From NCBI RefSeq assembly GCF_016342405.1, contig NZ_JAEINN010000007.1:1-64000 (forward strand): a stretch of 64,000 nucleotides of DNA, read 5' to 3'. Source of the stretch: Maridesulfovibrio ferrireducens (GTDB taxonomy: Bacteria > Desulfobacterota > Desulfovibrionia > Desulfovibrionales > Desulfovibrionaceae). Shown piece by piece: positions 45,256 through 54,432 of this stretch (position 1 is the stretch's first letter; every line of letters begins with the position of its first letter). The translations under genes were made by a program, and so were the position numbers. The notes under the pieces were generated by a model. It was not told the DNA's origin. It saw nothing but the letters and a program-made list of their open reading frames with translations, and ran no database searches.

Positions 45256-46014
45256 TTATTTTTTGCCATGAACTTTTCTGTTTATAAGGTGAGCTGACAC
45301 TCCGCCTCCGAATCCGTTATCTATATTTACAACGCTTACGCCAGGCACACAGCTATTCAGCATGGAGAGCAGTGTTGTCATTCCTCCAAGGTTTGCGCCA
45401 TATCCTACGCTTGTCGGCACAGCGATAACCGGAGCTGAAACCAGCCCGCCCACTACCGTTACAAGCGCTCCTTCCATTCCTGCGACAACAACAATAGCGT
45501 TGGCGTTGCGTAATGTATCAAGGTACGGGAAAAGTCTGTGAATTCCCGCAGCTCCGACATCGTATATCCGTTCAACACGATTGCCCATAAGTTCTGCAGT
45601 GACTGCGGCTTCTTCTGCAACTCTGATGTCCGAGGTTCCGCCGGTTACAATTGCTATACCTTCAAGTTTATCCTGTTCAACTATATTGACTGCGATGATA
45701 GACGCATCCTTATAGTAATTTGCTTCAGGAAGTTCTTTCAATATAAGTTGAGCTTGATCATTTGAAACTCTGGTAAAAATGCACAGACCTGTCATTTTTG
45801 CAGCGGCTTTGCATATGGATTGTAAATGTTCGGGGATTTTGCCCGGGCAAAAGATTACTTCTTCAACTCCGCATCTAAGCCCGCGATGAGTATCAAGCTT
45901 TGCACAACCTAAATCTTTATAAGGAAGCTGTGAAATTGTTTCCAGAATTTCAGAATCATCTATCTGACCATTTTTATAAAGTTGAAGCAGCTTAATCAGC
46001 TCAATCTCGCTCAT
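45256..46014 (-). CDS. larB: Nickel-pincer cofactor biosynthesis protein LarB
   Basis: 252 residues. The PurE-like catalytic half is clear (VTGGTSDIRVAEEAAVTAE, RIYDVGAAGIHRL, VVVAGMEGAL, PTSVGYG), as in LarB, which carboxylates and hydrolyses nicotinic acid adenine dinucleotide to start the nickel-pincer nucleotide. Overlaps larC by 14 bases. The partner larE and the lactate racemase larA are not in the window. Confidence 0.9.
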   Translation of the reverse strand: MSEIELIKLLQLYKNGQIDDSEILETISQLPYKDLGCAKLDTHRGLRCGVEEVIFCPGKIPEHLQSICKAAAKMTGLCIFTRVSNDQAQLILKELPEANYYKDASIIAVNIVEQDKLEGIAIVTGGTSDIRVAEEAAVTAELMGNRVERIYDVGAAGIHRLFPYLDTLRNANAIVVVAGMEGALVTVVGGLVSAPVIAVPTSVGYGANLGGMTTLLSMLNSCVPGVSVVNIDNGFGGGVSAHLINRKVHGKK

Positions 46015-47227
46015 TAGAATCCTTTATGGGTAAGAAGCACTGTCGCTTAACTTCTTCTGAAATTATGCGTGGAGACAATCCGGTTTGTTTTGAAATTTCT
46101 ATTAAATCATCAAACTCAGGTTTTCTACTGATCAAATGTTGATCAAATGTAGATATTTTAATTCTTATTGGATATTTTGTGTCGTTTATTTCAACTTTGT
46201 ATTTATCAACTTTTCGTTCCGCCATAAATCTATCAACTGCACGGGTGCGAACTCCGATAGAACCGGTTTGCTGCATTAGCTTGCAGCTCATTTCTCTTTC
46301 TTCTCCCGGGACGCATAGAACTGAAACGAGGTGTGCCGGGCGGTTCTTCTTGCCTGTTGCGGGTGTGATGTAGGCATCGAGAGCGCCAGCGTCAAGCATC
46401 TCGTTTAGTGCGTGTCCTAAAATTTCTCCGCTTGCATCATCAATCAAAGTTTCAAGTAAAATTGCTTGTTCAATGTTTTCGCAGGATGAAATGTTTTCAA
46501 TAATTCTTATGATATTAGGAGATGATTCTAATTCCGCATTTCCGGCTCCCTGTCCTGTTTTGAGAGGGGTGGACGTTGGATAAATTTTTATAAAGTCATC
46601 TACGATACAGGCGAGCAGAGCAACTCCAGTCGGGGTGGCAAGTTCAAATTTTTCAGTTGAAGAAGCTATTGGAATTGCTCTTTTGCATAAAATTTCCAAA
46701 GTAGCAGGCGCCGGAGAAGGAATTTTTCCGTGATCCATCGAAATAATACCATTGCCGACAGCAACAGGCAGGCATGAAATTTGTCCGTCCATAAATTCGT
46801 ACTTATCCAAAAGCCACAGAACTCCGGCAATATCTATAACTGTATCAACAGAACCTACTTCGTGCAGATGATAATGCCCTTCGTGAACCGCCGATTCGGC
46901 CTCTGCAAGTACGGATATGACCTCGAGTCCTTTATCTATAACTGTCGGACTCATTTCCATGAAATTGGAGATGTTTTTGAAAGCTCTTGCAAGATCTTCT
47001 GCTGACGCGAAGCGCTCACCTTTGAGTCCTATGTCCATTTTAATAGCCCCGATTCCCATGGAAGTGGTGTGGAGGGCTTTAATGGACGCTGTGCAATGAG
47101 TTAGTTCGCAAACAGCTTTACTCAGTAGAGGAAGGCATTCCTGATCTCCTGTAAGGTCAAGTAGAGCGGATAAGAGCATGTCTCCGGCAACTCCGGCCAT
47201 TCTTGGATCAATTAATAAAGATTTCAT
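46001..47227 (-). CDS. larC: Nickel insertion protein LarC
   Basis: 408 residues in one unbroken frame. The family start is MKSLLIDPRMAGVAGDMLLS, then HLHEVGSVDTVIDIAG and LATPTGVALLA, then the LarC2-type C-terminal part (SIGVRTRAVDRFMAERK). LarC puts nickel into the pincer nucleotide using CTP. In Lactobacillus plantarum it is made from two frames by ribosomal frameshift; here no shift is needed. It precedes larB in the same operon. Confidence 0.9.
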   Translation of the reverse strand: MKSLLIDPRMAGVAGDMLLSALLDLTGDQECLPLLSKAVCELTHCTASIKALHTTSMGIGAIKMDIGLKGERFASAEDLARAFKNISNFMEMSPTVIDKGLEVISVLAEAESAVHEGHYHLHEVGSVDTVIDIAGVLWLLDKYEFMDGQISCLPVAVGNGIISMDHGKIPSPAPATLEILCKRAIPIASSTEKFELATPTGVALLACIVDDFIKIYPTSTPLKTGQGAGNAELESSPNIIRIIENISSCENIEQAILLETLIDDASGEILGHALNEMLDAGALDAYITPATGKKNRPAHLVSVLCVPGEEREMSCKLMQQTGSIGVRTRAVDRFMAERKVDKYKVEINDTKYPIRIKISTFDQHLISRKPEFDDLIEISKQTGLSPRIISEEVKRQCFLPIKDSNERD

Positions 47228-47271
47228 TTTTAGCCCTCAGCAACTGACTGGTAAATCAGTAGAGTTAAAAA

Positions 47272-48267
47272 TTAAAAAGCAGGGTTTTTATGCCAGCGAT
47301 ATGCTGTTTCAATGATTTCACGAAGATCACCATATCGCGGTTTCCAGTTTAGCAGTTTGTGTGCTTTAGAGCTGTCGGCAACTAATCTTGGAGAGTCTCC
47401 GTCTCGTTTTGGTTCAAATTCGTATGGAATTTTTCTGCCAATGACATCTCCCGCTGTGTTTATTACATCCAGAACACTAAAGCCGTTTCCGTTACCCAGA
47501 TTGAAAGAGTGTGCTCCCTGCGATGTTTCGAGAAATTTTAAAGCAGCAAGGTGAGCTTCGCATAAATCCTGAATATGAATATAATCTCTCACGCAGGTTC
47601 CATCTGGAGTCGGGTAATCGTTGCCATATATTTTGAGTTTGCGGCCCTGATCAATGCTGCTTAGCAATATGTTGGGAATGAGATGTGTTTCCGGGCGATG
47701 AGCTTCACCTATGAGTGCATCGGGGTGAGCCCCGGCAGCATTGAAGTATCTGAAACTTACGGAGTTTAAATCATACGCTTTGGCATAATCTTCAAGTATT
47801 TCTTCCGTGTATAGTTTTGTTCTGCCATATGGGTTAAGCGGAGCAAGTGGGTGGTTTTCGGTAATTAGGTCCATAACAGGCTCACCGTAAACTGCGGCTG
47901 ATGATGAAAAGACAAATTTATCTACACCATTATTACGCATGGCCTGCAATAAATTTAAAGTTCCAGTGACGTTGTTATCATAATATTGAAAGGGGTGTTT
48001 AACGGAGTCGCTAACTACAATCAGGCCGGAAAAATGGAATACAGCATTAAATTTTTTTGAGCTTAAAGCTTTTTCAAGATCAGCCTGGTTTCGCAAATCA
48101 CCCTGTATAAAATCGCCCCATTTTAGAGCTTTGGAGTATCCTGTAGAAAGGTTGTCAAATACTGTGACTTCGTGACCGTGATCACTCAGCATTCTAGACA
48201 TATGTGACCCGATATATCCGGCTCCGCCGCATACCAACAGGGATAGTTTGTTTTTATTGTTATCCAT
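47272..48267 (-). CDS. galE: UDP-glucose 4-epimerase
   Basis: 331 residues. NAD-binding GGAGYIGSH (14-22), SDSVKHPFQYYDNN, catalytic-type YGRTK (Y-x3-K) and RYFNAAGA, all GalE-specific. It interconverts UDP-glucose and UDP-galactose for LPS or other glycans; its substrate is made by galU at 20410. It lies 44 bases upstream of larC, in the same direction, but is not obviously related. Confidence 0.95.
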   Translation of the reverse strand: MDNNKNKLSLLVCGGAGYIGSHMSRMLSDHGHEVTVFDNLSTGYSKALKWGDFIQGDLRNQADLEKALSSKKFNAVFHFSGLIVVSDSVKHPFQYYDNNVTGTLNLLQAMRNNGVDKFVFSSSAAVYGEPVMDLITENHPLAPLNPYGRTKLYTEEILEDYAKAYDLNSVSFRYFNAAGAHPDALIGEAHRPETHLIPNILLSSIDQGRKLKIYGNDYPTPDGTCVRDYIHIQDLCEAHLAALKFLETSQGAHSFNLGNGNGFSVLDVINTAGDVIGRKIPYEFEPKRDGDSPRLVADSSKAHKLLNWKPRYGDLREIIETAYRWHKNPAF

Positions 48268-48498
48268 TACGTTTCCGTGAGTTTGTAATTATTAATGCAT
48301 GTTATCTTTTTGATTATTTAATAAATATTAGAATTTGTCGAGTACGTCTGGATTAAATATATTTAAAATAATAGGGGTGAAGTTTCAAAATAATAAAAAG
48401 CTTAACTTAGATTAGGTCAAATAGTAATCTTTGTTTAATTGCTATGGATTATTTGATATGATGATGGTTCTTGGTCACCTATAAAAGAGGATGATAAA

Positions 48499-50049
48499 TT
48501 GTTAAAAAAAATAATGCTGTTTATTTTTATGATTTTGATAACATCAAGCGGACATGCTGTTGCTTCGAACGATAGAGTCGTTTTCTATCCTTCCGGTGCG
48601 GATATTTCAAGATTGATTCATGCTGATATAACAGCAGGGAATAATGTTGATAGCTTTGGGCGGACTGTAACATTTATTCTGCCGGGGCAGGCTCTGCCGG
48701 ATACATTTTCAATTACACCTGTAACGAAAGAGGTCGTAATTAATGATGTTTCTTGGACTCGGGATGATTTGACCCTGTCTCCTGCGGCTGTCGATCTTGG
48801 AAAAAAAATTGATTTGCTTAAATCAAAATTGATGGCAGTAAAAGCTCAAATTAAAGCTGTTGAAGGTGGTATTCTTTTTTGGAATGAAAGAGGTAAAATT
48901 CAACAAACTAAAGTCGGTGAAGTTGATAAGATTGCTGATCTAGTCGTTTCAAATCTTACAAGGTTATATAATCAATCTGTAAAATTAGAATCACAAAGTA
49001 AGGATATTTCATCTCTGATAAATGAGTTGAATAGAAAGATTAAGGAAATTTCCGGGCCGGGCAAAAGTCGCTGGATTGTTAAAGTATCAGTGGCTGCAAG
49101 CGGTAATAAAAGTGCAGATTTCAAAATTAATTACATGCTTCGAAATTGCGGATGGAGACCTAAATATAAGCTTGACGGGTATCCTGACCAGAAGAAAGTT
49201 GAGTTCTCATTTGATGCTGAAATATGGCAGTCCAGCGGAATGGATTTCAAGAATTTTAATGTAGCACTTGCAACAGTTAAAGAACGTTCCAGAATTTATC
49301 CCCCTGAATTACGTCGTTGGAAGATAGCTCCGAAGCGTCCAGATATGCCGGAACCGGCTAAGTATGCACGTTCAATGAAGGTTATGGAATCATCTGTTCA
49401 AATGAATGATGCTGTAGCTGCAAATGCACCTTTACAAATTAAAAAATCAACTTATTCAATATGGGAACTTGGCACTAAGACTATCGTTGCCGGACCTGCG
49501 CGAAAGTATGCAATTTCAAATGAAAGCTGGGATGCTGAGTATTCTTTCCTGTCGCGACCTTCGGCGACTCCTGATGTTTTTGTTTCTGCTAAAATGAAAC
49601 TCATTGACGCAAAAGATTTCCCCACAGGGCAGGCATTGGTATTAATGGAAGGAGCTATGATAGGGAAAATGAAATTTTCCTTTTTTGGTAAGGATAAAAC
49701 ATTATTCTTCGGGGCTGATCCTTTGCTTAAGGCAGAACGCAAAACTCTTGAGAAGTATTCAGGAGAAAAAGGAGTGTTTGGATCAAAGCAGACATATAAT
49801 TGGAAGTATCTAATAACCTTGTCTAATTCCAGAAAAAATCCGGTTATGATAAAAGTTCAGGAACCGGCTCCATTTACCGGTGATAAGCGGATCAAGCTAA
49901 GTGATTCGGCTGAGCCTAAAGCTGTCGTCAAAGATAATAATTTTGAGTGGGATATAACTGTTCCAGCGAGCCAAAAGGCAGAAGTTCAATACGGTGTAGA
50001 CTTGAATGCGCCAGAGGATATGATAATTGATTTTGGACTTGGCAGATAA
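48499..50049 (+). CDS. DUF4139 exported protein
   Basis: 516 residues from a TTG start with AGAGG nine bases upstream; the signal peptide (about 1-22, ITSSGHAVASND) begins directly. An N-terminal DUF4140-like part (VFYPSGADISRLIHADITAG), a coiled coil (about 100-180) and the beta-rich DUF4139 part (YMLRNCGWRPKYKLDG, then the EPAPFTGDKRIKL, QKAEVQYGVDL end) are recognisable. The family includes the mucoidy-inhibitor-like MuiA group, but its biochemical function is unknown. Probably periplasmic. Confidence 0.8.
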   Translation: MLKKIMLFIFMILITSSGHAVASNDRVVFYPSGADISRLIHADITAGNNVDSFGRTVTFILPGQALPDTFSITPVTKEVVINDVSWTRDDLTLSPAAVDLGKKIDLLKSKLMAVKAQIKAVEGGILFWNERGKIQQTKVGEVDKIADLVVSNLTRLYNQSVKLESQSKDISSLINELNRKIKEISGPGKSRWIVKVSVAASGNKSADFKINYMLRNCGWRPKYKLDGYPDQKKVEFSFDAEIWQSSGMDFKNFNVALATVKERSRIYPPELRRWKIAPKRPDMPEPAKYARSMKVMESSVQMNDAVAANAPLQIKKSTYSIWELGTKTIVAGPARKYAISNESWDAEYSFLSRPSATPDVFVSAKMKLIDAKDFPTGQALVLMEGAMIGKMKFSFFGKDKTLFFGADPLLKAERKTLEKYSGEKGVFGSKQTYNWKYLITLSNSRKNPVMIKVQEPAPFTGDKRIKLSDSAEPKAVVKDNNFEWDITVPASQKAEVQYGVDLNAPEDMIIDFGLGR

Positions 50050-50052
50050 AAT

Positions 50053-50084
50053 AAAAAACCCGTTTCGCTAGAAACGGGTTTTTT
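50053..50084. terminator. Bidirectional terminator, DUF4139 / FadL
   Basis: AACCCGTTTC (50057-50066) pairs with GAAACGGGTT (50071-50080), loop GCTA, with A-runs and T-runs outside on both sides. Serves both convergent genes. Confidence 0.92.
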
Positions 50085-50101
50085 ATTAAACAAATTGAAA
50101 A

Positions 50102-51379
50102 TTAGAAATTGTAACCGAGACTTAGACCTACAATGTGTGTAAGTCCGTTTGCGGTTTTAGTGTCAAGAACTCCGGTTCCCGGTCTGGCTGCGATTGTGCG
50201 GTCTTTCATCCAGAGGTACATGTAAGAGACATCAACAACAAAGTTGTCAAATTTATACCCTAAACCGGTAGATACTATCTGGCGATCATTTGAAGGCAGC
50301 ATGTAATCTTCATATCCTTCGCGGATAGGGCTCTGATCATAAACATAACCGACTCTAAGAGCTAGATCTTCGATTGGGAGATATTCAACACCAAACTGGA
50401 ATCTCCAGACATCTTCCCATTTTTTTTCAGCAATATAATTCTTTATGCCAATAGAATTAGTCTTTGCAAAGTCGTAGCTAATATCACTGTAAGCACTCCA
50501 TTCAGAGTAAATAGCATCAGCTTCAAAGCTAAGGTTTGTAAGTGGTTTGTATTCTAAACCGAATGAAAATGTATTTGGTGTATTCATTGACATTGTAATG
50601 TCATTGTCATTGAACCTTGTTGCAGTGCTAATTCCTGTAGGAACATTGTAGCTTGCAGATCCTGTCGCGTGATGAATCATTTTGCTGCGGTATGAAAAGC
50701 CGATAGCCCACTGATCATTTGGTGTAACTCGTATGCCGGCGTTGAAGCCGGGTGTTATATTGTCGACTATGATGCGCTGATCAACGTCGGTTGCGGTATT
50801 TTTTGTGCCTGTGGGGTCAAATTTTTTACGAAGGTCAGCCCTTACGTACATAAGTTCAAAACCAGCAGCTATAGAAATATATTTGTTAATTTTATAAGCC
50901 ATATTCGGATTAACAGAAAAACTGTTTATCTCGGTGTCATATGAAGAGTATCTTCCGCTCCAGTCTTCGTCGAAAGAAGTGCCGAGACCGTAACGTGAAA
51001 ATGAGCCGACACCAAACCAAAGGCTGTCGTTAACCTGATGAGTAAAGTAAGCATGTGGTGGAACGAATACTTTTTTGTTGATGCTTTCTTTTTTGCTATT
51101 ACCATTATAGCTGGTAGTCACATCATTTGAAGGTGCAATTGTTGAAATTCCGGCTAGTACCTGAGTTCCTAGAAGCTGCGTAATACCTGCAGGGTTCCAT
51201 GCTAGGGCAGAAGGATCATCTGCTTTGGCAACCATTGCTCCCCCAAGAGCATTGCCTCGTGCACTCCATTCGTACAATGCAAATCCTGCTGCTTCAGCTT
51301 TAGTACATATGCTGGAAGACAGCATTAGTCCTATCATAATCAGTAGTACACTTACGCATACTGTAAATTTGTTCTTCAT
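50102..51379 (-). CDS. FadL/OmpP1-type outer membrane transporter
   Basis: 425 residues with a signal peptide (about 1-31, ICTKAEAAGF). The mature N-terminus AGFALYEWSARGNALGGA and ALAWNPAGIT is the FadL hatch-domain pattern (NPAG), followed by many amphipathic strands and a C-terminal aromatic residue (LSLGYNF) typical of outer-membrane beta barrels. Such proteins let hydrophobic molecules such as fatty acids or aromatics cross the outer membrane. Substrate is not shown. Good AAGGAG before the ATG. Confidence 0.9.
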   Translation of the reverse strand: MKNKFTVCVSVLLIMIGLMLSSSICTKAEAAGFALYEWSARGNALGGAMVAKADDPSALAWNPAGITQLLGTQVLAGISTIAPSNDVTTSYNGNSKKESINKKVFVPPHAYFTHQVNDSLWFGVGSFSRYGLGTSFDEDWSGRYSSYDTEINSFSVNPNMAYKINKYISIAAGFELMYVRADLRKKFDPTGTKNTATDVDQRIIVDNITPGFNAGIRVTPNDQWAIGFSYRSKMIHHATGSASYNVPTGISTATRFNDNDITMSMNTPNTFSFGLEYKPLTNLSFEADAIYSEWSAYSDISYDFAKTNSIGIKNYIAEKKWEDVWRFQFGVEYLPIEDLALRVGYVYDQSPIREGYEDYMLPSNDRQIVSTGLGYKFDNFVVDVSYMYLWMKDRTIAARPGTGVLDTKTANGLTHIVGLSLGYNF

Positions 51380-51642
51380 ACAAACTCCTTAAAGCGAAAT
51401 ACATACAACTTATCAAGTAAGTTATATAATGATATCATCATTCTCCATAGTTTAAGCGGTTATTTAACTATCTTGGTTGATAATATATGTAAAGAAAATT
51501 AAATGTATCTACTGTTTATATTAAGTGTTCACTAGTATAATGTATTTATTATACATGTGTGTATGTTTATTAGTTGCAGTGTGCTGCTTAATAGTTTGCG
51601 TTAAACTAATTTTATAATAATATTTTGCTGTGTTTTGTTATA
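51380..51642. other. AT-rich upstream region of the FadL gene
   Basis: About 260 bases with very high AT content and repeated TATA-like stretches. The FadL promoter lies here but I cannot single out its elements. No gene. Confidence 0.45.
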
Positions 51643-51672
51643 AAAAAAGGCAGCCGGATGGGCTGCCTTTTA
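51642..51672 (-). terminator. Terminator after tlyA
   Basis: On the minus strand AAAAGGCAGCC pairs with GGCTGCCTTTT around loop CATCC (51656-51660), then seven T. Confidence 0.9.
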
Positions 51673-51692
51673 AGAAGTTATTCTTAGGAATG

Positions 51693-52436
51693 TTATTTTA
51701 TAAAGTAAGCAAGATATTCTTGATTCCCTTTTGGTCCTTTAATGCTTGAAGGAACAAGTCCTTTAAGTATTAAATGAAGCTCAGAAGCTGCAAAATTAAC
51801 GATCATATCTACAGCCTGCTGTCTGAGGGATTCATCACGCACTATTCCTTTGTCTGTTTGTCCCGGACCAACTTCGAATTGAGGTTTAATCAGGCAAACA
51901 ATTTCTCCGGTATTTTTTAAAAAACGCACCAGAGCAGGAAGTACTTTTGTTAAAGAAATGAAAGAAACATCACAAACAACAAGATCGACTTCTTCGGGAA
52001 TAAGATCTTTTTCAGCATGTCGTAAATTGACTCTTTCCAAGTTAATTACGCGTTCATCCTTCTGAAGTTTCCAGTGCAGTTGTCCGTAACCAACATCAGC
52101 TGCATAGACTTTAAGCGCCCCGAATTGAAGCATGCAGTCTGTGAATCCGCCTGTTGAGGCTCCTGCGTCAAGAGCGACTTTACCTTTTGGATCAAGTCCT
52201 AGTTCTTCTATGGCCGTCAGCAGTTTATATCCGCCTCGGCTGACAAATCTATCTTTGTCCTTCACAACAATTTCTAAATCGGGGTCGAGCTGCATCCCTG
52301 GTTTTGTTATGGGCAGCTTTTGGCCGTTTTGAAGAAAGTGAGCTTGTCCCGCCATGATCATCCGTTTAGCCTGCTCGCGACTTTCAGAAAGTCCCTGAGA
52401 GAAAAGCATTTGATCTGCACGTTCCTTTTTAGCCAC
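51693..52436 (-). CDS. tlyA: TlyA-type 2'-O-cytidine rRNA methyltransferase
   Basis: 247 residues. An N-terminal S4 RNA-binding domain (ERADQMLFSQGLSESREQAK) is followed by an FtsJ/RrmJ-like SAM domain (VALDAGASTGGFTDCMLQFG, VDLVVCDVSFISL). TlyA methylates C1409 of 16S rRNA and in some bacteria C1920 of 23S rRNA; the naming as hemolysin is historical. Its start abuts the stop of thrC, so they share a transcript. Ends at the 51642 terminator. Confidence 0.92.
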   Translation of the reverse strand: MAKKERADQMLFSQGLSESREQAKRMIMAGQAHFLQNGQKLPITKPGMQLDPDLEIVVKDKDRFVSRGGYKLLTAIEELGLDPKGKVALDAGASTGGFTDCMLQFGALKVYAADVGYGQLHWKLQKDERVINLERVNLRHAEKDLIPEEVDLVVCDVSFISLTKVLPALVRFLKNTGEIVCLIKPQFEVGPGQTDKGIVRDESLRQQAVDMIVNFAASELHLILKGLVPSSIKGPKGNQEYLAYFIK

Positions 52437-53888
52437 TTATTTTTTCTCCAGACCAAGCATAGCTACGACATTGCCGGCAGCTTTTGAGATGTAATCAGCT
52501 TCTGACATAGAATCTTTCAACTTAGCTTCAATAACAAGTTCAGGAGAATTTGATTTGGATGAATCAGGTGTAACTTCGTATTCGGCTGGGAAAGTGTTTT
52601 GATAGTACATGTCTTGAAATCCGACAAACTTGAGCTGATGAGCAGTAGAATCAAGTATAGCTGATTCATTTTCATTGATAAGTCCAAGCTCTTTAGCTCT
52701 GATGAGACCGGCAAGACATTCTCCGCCCTGAGTACAAGCAATGTGACCATTTGCATTGGCTAGAAGCATACTGTCCATAATGAGCTGTTCGGAGACCTGA
52801 ACAACCTGAAAGGATGTTTTGCCACCGATAGCTTCATATTTATCTGCAAAGTATTTTACTCTCGGAAATGAAACGGGGTTACCTATCATTGCGGCCTGTG
52901 CAACTGAAGGCTGTACAGTGACAGGTTTGTATTCACGTTCTTTTGGATCATCAACAGAGTAGTAGCGGTAGACAGGGTCTGCATGTGCAGACTGAACACC
53001 AAAAATTCGAGGTAACTCTTTAATAATATCGAGGTCATAAAGTTTCAGGAAACCGGCCATAATGGCTGTGACATTTCCGGCATTACCGATTGGGACAAAA
53101 ATACATTTGTCTTTCAGATCCCAGTCATACCATTGAGCAACCTCAAAGGCGTACGATTCCTGACCAAGAATTCTCCATGAATTCTTGGAGTTGAGCAGGG
53201 CGACTCTGTAATTGTCTGCCAGATGTTCAACGACTTTCATACAGTCATCAAAAACTCCGGGAACTTCGAGAACTTTCGCGCCGCTTCCAAGGGGCTGAGC
53301 AAGCTGCTGGGGAGTAACTTTACCTTCTGGAAGAATAACTACGGATTTAACAGGGCCGCCAATATATGAGGCATAAAGAGCTGCTGCGGCGGAAGTGTCA
53401 CCTGTTGAAGCACAGACTGTGAGAATTTCGTCCCAATTGTTTTTCGCGAGAAGGGCATTGATATAGCTGAAAGCACAAGCCATCCCTCTATCTTTGAAAG
53501 ATGCGCTCGGATTTTGACCGTCATTTTTATAAGCGGTTTTAATCCCGACAATTTTATTTAAATTTGTATTTGAAGCGACAATAGGAGTGTTCCCTTCACC
53601 GAGAAATAAAATATCTTTTTCTTCGATAACTGGAGCGAACAGCTCATAGAATCTAAAAATACCCCGGAGGCTGTCTTTTTTTGTAGCTGTACGGGCATCA
53701 AATAAGTCACGCCATTCCTGACCGCTGGTTTTCTTTAATTCGTCAAATGTGAGATCTTGAAGAATGAAAACAGAGCCGCATTTGGGGCAGGTGTAATATA
53801 ATTCGTCGATTCCGTAATGCTGTCCACAACCGAGACAGTGATATTCCATCTTTCCCCTGTATTCAGGGAATGTGTTAGCTTGAGACAT
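52437..53888 (-). CDS. thrC: Threonine synthase
   Basis: 483 residues. N-terminal zinc-ribbon-like cysteines (Cys18, Cys21, Cys34, Cys37) precede the PLP domain, with the PLP lysine at Lys132 (NPSASFKDRG) and phosphate-binding IPIGNAGN-type loop. It makes threonine from O-phosphohomoserine. Length is longer than the Bacillus-type (350), near the class with extra N-terminus. AGGAATT before the ATG. Confidence 0.93.
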   Translation of the reverse strand: MSQANTFPEYRGKMEYHCLGCGQHYGIDELYYTCPKCGSVFILQDLTFDELKKTSGQEWRDLFDARTATKKDSLRGIFRFYELFAPVIEEKDILFLGEGNTPIVASNTNLNKIVGIKTAYKNDGQNPSASFKDRGMACAFSYINALLAKNNWDEILTVCASTGDTSAAAALYASYIGGPVKSVVILPEGKVTPQQLAQPLGSGAKVLEVPGVFDDCMKVVEHLADNYRVALLNSKNSWRILGQESYAFEVAQWYDWDLKDKCIFVPIGNAGNVTAIMAGFLKLYDLDIIKELPRIFGVQSAHADPVYRYYSVDDPKEREYKPVTVQPSVAQAAMIGNPVSFPRVKYFADKYEAIGGKTSFQVVQVSEQLIMDSMLLANANGHIACTQGGECLAGLIRAKELGLINENESAILDSTAHQLKFVGFQDMYYQNTFPAEYEVTPDSSKSNSPELVIEAKLKDSMSEADYISKAAGNVVAMLGLEKK

Positions 53889-53925
53889 AAATTCCTCCGC
53901 GAAGTTTCATAAAAAGCGGTAAATA

Positions 53926-54429
53926 TTAAGAAGGCCAGATTTTAGGGATGCTCATGGTGAACATCCACACACCGAGACTGACCTTGATTGCCAACCCGAA
54001 TGCTTTGCCCCAGAAGGCACCCCATGCGGAGTGCTGGGCTTCAGCAAAAGATCTGCCGTGTGAAAGCTCAAGAACAAGGCAACCTCCGAATGACCCCAGG
54101 AGGGCCCCGGGAAGTGCTCCGAGTCCAAAGAAAAAAGGTGCTCCTAATATTGCACCGGCTATTGCGCCGATGAATGCACCCAAGCTGCCTCTACCGGTAG
54201 CTCCGTATTTCTTTCCACCGAAGTACTGTGCTGCAAATTCTAAAATTTCACCGATAAGCGCGATTACAGCTAAAATCGAAATGAAGTTCCAGCTCATTGT
54301 CTCAGGCAGAAATATTTTCCAACCTATGACAAAAGCGAGTAGAATCCAGTTCGCAGGCAGTCCAAATATATGCAGAGCTAAAGAGCAAAGCATTAGCAGA
54401 ATCACCAGCACTGCCAAGGCTGTAATCAT
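53926..54429 (-). CDS. DUF456 membrane protein
   Basis: 167 residues, strongly hydrophobic with about four to five membrane helices. The glycine-rich centre (GGKKYGATGRGSLGAF, then LGALPGALLGSFGGCLVLEL) is characteristic of DUF456. No function is known. It starts three bases from the paaK stop and ends 37 bases from thrC, so it is part of the same run of genes. Confidence 0.82.
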   Translation of the reverse strand: MITALAVLVILLMLCSLALHIFGLPANWILLAFVIGWKIFLPETMSWNFISILAVIALIGEILEFAAQYFGGKKYGATGRGSLGAFIGAIAGAILGAPFFFGLGALPGALLGSFGGCLVLELSHGRSFAEAQHSAWGAFWGKAFGLAIKVSLGVWMFTMSIPKIWPS

Positions 54430-54432
54430 TTT

